Shown here one piece after another: positions 30,198 to 33,560 of a stretch of 33,560 bases of DNA (position 1 is its first letter; each line of letters begins with the position of its first letter). Below the pieces are notes generated by a model that saw nothing but the letters and a program-made list of their open reading frames with translations, ran no database searches and had not been told where the DNA came from. The DNA comes from Penium margaritaceum (taxonomy: Eukaryota > Streptophyta > Zygnematophyceae > Desmidiales > Peniaceae). The stretch spans positions 233,245 through 266,804 of the forward strand of contig SZWC01000506.1 of the NCBI GenBank assembly GCA_023375785.1, written 5' to 3'. Made by a program: the position numbers and the translations under genes.

Positions 30198-30206
30198 ATA
30201 TTTCAA

Positions 30207-30529
30207 CTTGTGGATATGAAAGCTACATACCTGAGGCCGCGGTGGTACCGTTGCTATTTGTCCCTTTTCCGAGTCGGCTGTGGCGTCGCGCAAAAAGCTC
30301 CCACTGACGCCCATTCCACCGTTGCAACTCTCGTATCCCCCCCTCCCCTCGAAGCATCCACTCCTCCCTTTCCCCCCACCCCAGGGGCGTACCCTCCCAC
30401 TTTCCCCAATGACCCCCGGCTCCCCCTCCTTCCCTCCACATCCGCCGCTGGGAGCACACTCCATCTTCATCTTCACCACCTTACCCAGCGTTAGTATCAT
30501 TGTCATCAACGTGGAAAGCGACAAGCGCA
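30207..30529 (+). promoter_or_regulatory. Presumed promoter / 5' UTR of the right-hand gene
   Basis: Pyrimidine-rich on the plus strand (long CCCTCCCC runs, about 30338-30440). An in-frame stop at 30410-30412 precedes the first ATG at 30530. No TATA box was singled out; CT-rich leaders are common in plant promoters. The fold-back element ends at the upstream edge. Confidence 0.4.
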
Positions 30530-30807
30530 ATGGCAGTAGCAACCGAAGCAACGGCGGGTCAACCGAAGCGAAAGCGGTCTTCGCAAAATCCAACGCCAAT
30601 GGATGGAGGAGGTGGAGGGGAGGGCCGGACGCCGGCACCCGTGCGTGGCATTGTCGCCGTGGCGGACAATGGCACGGGCACTCGCAAGAGCACCGCCGGC
30701 CGCCCAGCTGCCTCCGTGAATGGCAAGAGCAGCAGCGCACTTCACAGCAAAGCCCTTCGCTTTGTCGGCAAGCTGGCGGCGGGGCTCTCTCTCCGATTGC
30801 GGCGGCA

Positions 30808-30839
<32 letters not shown>

Positions 30840-32875
30840 GGCAGGGGAATGGAGGAACTGGCGAGAATTGCGACTATGGGCGTAGCAGAGCCCCACTGCT
30901 GCTGCCTCAGATGTCAGTGGTGGCAGAGGCGCTGCGGAGCGCTGTGCAGCAGCTGCCGGAGGGAAGTAAGCTGCGGAGGGTCCTGGAGAAGCGCAGCAGG
31001 GCTTTTGCTGCTGCGCTGCTGCGGCAGCTGGAGGCGGACTTGGCTGCTCCCGGGGCAAGGCAGGCAGAGGAGCAACAGACCGCAGAAGGCGAGAAGAGGA
31101 CGAAACGACAGCGGCTGGGCGGTGTGGGTGCAGCAGGGAATGTGGCAGTCGTCCACACTTGTGCCAGTGGTGGGTCTGTACATGGCGGTGCCGCTGCCAT
31201 CAGAAGCTCCACTGGCGCTCCCCCTGCTCCTCCTCCTCCTCCTTCTCCGCTGCTGGCCACCTCATTGGCGTACAGCACTGCTCTGGCCGGCCTGTGGGCT
31301 TCGACAGCTGCCGCATTGCAGCAGTGGTCTCCGCAGTCTTCTCCATTGCCGGGAAAGGAAGGGGCGGCGCCGTTGGCGGAGGCATACTCCCAATGCCCAA
31401 CGCCACATTTCCCTTCGCGGCTTCCTTCAGCGGGTGCGCTGAAGGACGCCGCTCGGCTGCTGCTCGCGCGCTTTCCTCCGCCACTGTCGGTCGCGTGGGC
31501 GCACGCTGCACTGGTTGCCATGTCCGACCCGGGAGCGGGTGCAGCAGGAGCAGCAGCAACAGCTGCTGCAGGCGTGGATGGCGGTGGCGGCAGTGATGCA
31601 GCCGATCAAGCGGGCGCGCACGCCGTGGCATGCATCCGCACGGCGGAGGGCATCTTCGGTTCTGTTTCACCTCTCGTCTCTGCTGCGGCTGCAACAGCAG
31701 CTGCAGCTGCGGCGGCCTATGGTTCTCCGCCTCCACGTGCAAGGCGCCACCCACCGCTGCTGCTGCTGCTGTTGCTAGCGCCTTCGGTGGCAGCGGCTTG
31801 GCGGGCAGTTGCCGCAACCTCGAGTGCGCTTTCCACTGCTGAAGCACAACAGACACGGCAGCAGAAGCAGCAGAAAGCAAAGGGAGGCCCTTGGGAAGAA
31901 AGCACGGCTGCTGCTGCTTCTATTGCTGGTCTGGCATCGGCCGTGCGCAGTCTGCGCTCGCTCCTCGGTAGCATCTCCGTCGCTGCTGCCCACTCGGTAG
32001 CTGCAAGCACGCCAGACGCTGCAGAGATCGCTGCTTCTGCTGCTGCTGCTGCTGCTGCCAGAGGCCCGTCGCCTTACTCTTATCATGGCTCCGTTTTTCC
32101 CCCGTCTCCTGACCTTCCGCTCTCCCAGTTGTTGTTTCCCCGATCCCGGAGTGAAGCTGAGTCTGCGGCCGTGTGCCGCCTGCTGGTGAGGGCTGTGTGC
32201 GACGGCACTGGCGCGACTTCTGCTGCCGTCGTTGCTGATGCTGCTGCCGGCGATGGGGGGGAGCTAGCAGTAGCTGCTTTTGAGCCCTTCTTAGGTTTGG
32301 CTGTTGGGAGAAAGGGAGGCAGGAAGAAGGGGCAGGAGGATGAGGAGGAGGAGGAGGAGGGTGAGGCAGAAGGGCGGGAGGAGAGTGAGGGAGACGAGGG
32401 TCAGGAGGAAGGAGAGGAAGAAGGAGGAGGAGGATGTAGCCGATTGGCTGGCCGGTTGCTCTGTCTGTTATTTGTGTTACGAGCCGCAGTCACGGTGCTT
32501 GATTCTGCCTTCTCAAGGTTCCAGAGAGGCCAAGGCCAGCAGGTGGCGGCTGTGGTGGGCGAGGGTGGCAGAGGCAGGGGAGGAGCGGGGGGCCAGCGGT
32601 CACGGATTGCAGGAACAAAGGCAGGCGCGCGATCGGAGGGCGACACCTGCGATCTTGACTGGGCGGAGGCGGTGGACTTGGCACTGGGAGGAGGCGCAGC
32701 TTTTTCGTCGTTGTCTGCTGCGACGATGAGTCTGGTTGCTGCCACCGGGGGGAACAAGCTGGCCGTGCTTGGTGAGCCTAAAGCCTCCGCTCCACTTGTG
32801 GTGGTGTCTGAGGCTGTTGTTCCAAGTTTTTGCAAAGCACGGGAAGGAGGCTCACTGTCTTGCCGGTGCTGGTGA
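30530..32875 (+). CDS. Large low-complexity nuclear-type protein of unknown function (781 codons; probably continues by splicing)
   Basis: The first ATG after an in-frame stop is 30530 (GCGCAATGG, good context). The frame stays open for 2.3 kb at high GC, unlike the broken transposon frames, so it is a real exon. Basic motifs at about residues 9-14 (PKRKRS) and 202-206 (KRTKRQR) look like nuclear localisation signals. A Gln run (about residues 93-103) follows RLRRQ. The middle is Ala/Leu/Ser-rich and helical (SVVAEALRSAVQQLPEGSKL; LLLLLLLAPSVAAAWRAVAA) with Ala runs. Residues about 603-635 are almost pure Glu/Gly/Asp (EDEEEEEEGEAEGREE). A hydrophobic helix LLCLLFVLRAAVTVLDSAF comes after. No enzymatic domain is recognised. 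An acidic tract with helical repeats resembles nucleolar scaffold proteins, but that is only a resemblance. The TGA at 32873 overlaps a GTGAGG splice donor. Confidence 0.75.
30802..30843 (+). repeat. CAG trinucleotide repeat coding poly-Gln
   Basis: CAGCAACAGCAG.. with mostly CAG units encodes about 11 consecutive Gln in the right-hand gene. Such runs usually vary in length between individuals. Confidence 0.9.
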
Positions 32876-33414
32876 GGAGGATGAGGTAGCTGGGCTGGGT
32901 GGCCGAGCTTGCAGGGTGGACTTGTAACTCGTTTTGTCTGAAGGAAAGGAGTGCAAAACCTTTGCTTCTTGCTGGGTAGAAGAAGCTGGCTCTGTCAACC
33001 TTCTTGACCCGTTTGACGTGGTGCTAAATCTCCGTGCACCGACACTGCCTCATTTGTTTTTTTGGTTCATCTGTTCACGTGGGTTAGGTATCAGCCATAC
33101 GCATGCTGCTGCCAAAGGTTTTTTGTCCGTGCATTGCGTCAACAGATGGGCTCTCAGAGGTTTTTCGCCGTTCCGGGCCTTTGCGGATGGGCAGTGCAAG
33201 CGCTCAGGGTTGATGCAGGCGGCAGTGTGGGGAGGGGGGCTGCTGCCTAGAGGGCTTGCGAGCATTCACGAGGAAGATAGGCCCCAGCGGTTGCGGCCAA
33301 AGGTTAAGGTCCGATGTGGGAGGACAGCAGCTCTTAAACCCGAAACCCCGGAGAGGTTTGACTCACAAGGGGCAGAGGGATTCCCGCAATCCCAATGTCA
33401 GCTGGAGCACAGAC

Positions 33415-33460
<46 letters not shown>

Positions 33461-33473
33461 ATGCCTTTCGTAG
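32872..33473 (+). other. Candidate intron (GTGAGG ... (CT)19 ... TTTCGTAG)
   Basis: The donor GCTG|GTGAGG at 32871/32872 overlaps the apparent stop codon. The acceptor is TGCATGCCTTTCGTAG ending at 33473, preceded by a 38-bp CT tract as polypyrimidine tract. The 602-bp interval has no convincing coding frame. An alternative donor, CTTG|GTGAGC, lies at 32769. If neither is used this stretch is 3' UTR. Confidence 0.45.
33419..33456. repeat. (CT)19 microsatellite
   Basis: Uninterrupted CT for 38 bases on the plus strand, 17 bases before a splice-acceptor-like AG at 33472-33473. Confidence 0.95.
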
Positions 33474-33552
33474 CGACGCCTTCCGGTGGAACATTCAGTT
33501 TCCTCATCCATACGTCCGCCTAGAAGTGATGACTCGGCTAGCGCACGCTTGA
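33474..33552 (+). CDS. Candidate terminal exon of the right-hand gene
   Basis: If the donor at 32872 joins the acceptor at 33473, the codon phase (two bases carried over) fits a frame reading DAFRWNIQFPHPYVRLEV and then MTRLAHA to a TGA at 33550-33552. The composition is protein-like and different from the low-complexity upstream exon. Another frame (RRLPVEHSVSSSIRPPRSDD..) is open to the window edge and would fit a phase-0 donor. The choice cannot be made from sequence alone. Confidence 0.35.
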
Positions 33553-33560
33553 GTGCGAGG

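Larger units (their letters stand above)
27823..30206. mobile_element. Fold-back (long-TIR) non-autonomous DNA transposon, Mutator-like, with 9-bp target duplication
   Basis: The element 27832-30197 starts GGGTCAATTGCTTCGTTAGA and ends with its exact reverse complement. ATATTTCAA flanks it on both sides (27823-27831 and 30198-30206). The arms are each about 1.1 kb. The outer ~215 bp differ at only about four positions by eye; inner parts are more diverged and the left arm is longer by about 130 bp. A 9-bp duplication is typical of MULEs and of Foldback-type elements; hAT elements make 8 bp. There is no transposase frame, so it would need a partner in trans. Transcribed, it would form very long double-stranded RNA, a classic siRNA source. 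Family assignment is by duplication length and structure only. Confidence 0.9.

Noticed and set aside
30147-31058. 303-codon minus-strand open frame over the start of the right-hand gene
   Set aside because: Its poly-Ala and Pro/Ser/Cys content is the complement of CAG/CTG-rich coding sequence on the plus strand; the plus frame is longer, has a proper ATG context and coherent tracts.
32934-33473. 179-codon plus-strand frame after the large ORF
   Set aside because: It ends in Ser-Leu repeats from the CT tract and has no domain; the interval looks like an intron or UTR.

Overview
The window reads as nuclear DNA of a streptophyte (land-plant or charophyte lineage). The support is plant-type LTR retrotransposons primed by initiator tRNA-Met, a chromodomain Ty3/gypsy element, a plant-type BED/DUF659 hAT transposase, a long fold-back element with Mutator-like ends, (CT)n microsatellites, and a GC-rich host gene with homopolymeric amino-acid runs. 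A charophyte such as Chara is a guess; nothing here proves the species. No rRNA, tRNA, CRISPR array or bacterial operon was seen.

Layout. 1-239: last coding exon of a host gene running in from the left, followed by a (CT)22 tract and a perfect 23-bp-arm hairpin. 889-2785: non-coding repeats, namely a GC-rich 20-bp duplication, a 218-bp exact duplication split by one N (a probable assembly artefact), and an 11-bp-period degenerate minisatellite. 3551-4255: minus-strand Ty1/copia reverse transcriptase remnant. 6250-6920: minus-strand Ty3/gypsy integrase remnant beside plus-strand LTR fragments. 8144-9778: hAT transposase pseudogene with an in-frame stop. 10212-19035: gypsy chromovirus copy 1 (5' LTR, tRNA-Met primer site, gag, protease end, start of RT), split by a minus-strand copia gag-pol (12841-17508) that keeps its primer site and 5' LTR but has five in-frame stops and no 3' LTR; gypsy RT end and RNase H resume at about 18340. 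19186-21224: fold-back MITE-like copies and hairpins. 21225-27792: a gypsy 3' LTR abutting a second, nearly complete but mutated gypsy copy that ends in a chromodomain and a 3' LTR. 27823-30206: a 2,366-bp fold-back element with inverted arms of about 1.1 kb and a perfect 9-bp target duplication. 30530-32875: a 781-codon open frame of a host gene of unknown function, whose stop codon overlaps a consensus splice donor; a (CT)19 tract and a splice acceptor follow near the right edge.

How it fits together. Two host gene pieces at the edges frame about 29 kb of nested, mostly dead transposons of at least five families. No autonomous element is intact. Several catalytic acidic residues and tryptophans in the retroelements have been lost through changes that look like G-to-A or C-to-T, as expected for long-methylated, deaminating repeats. 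The fold-back element is the youngest-looking insertion: its outer arms are nearly identical and its target duplication is perfect. It lies about 320 bp upstream of the first ATG of the right-hand gene, so it is the most likely item in the window to affect a living gene.
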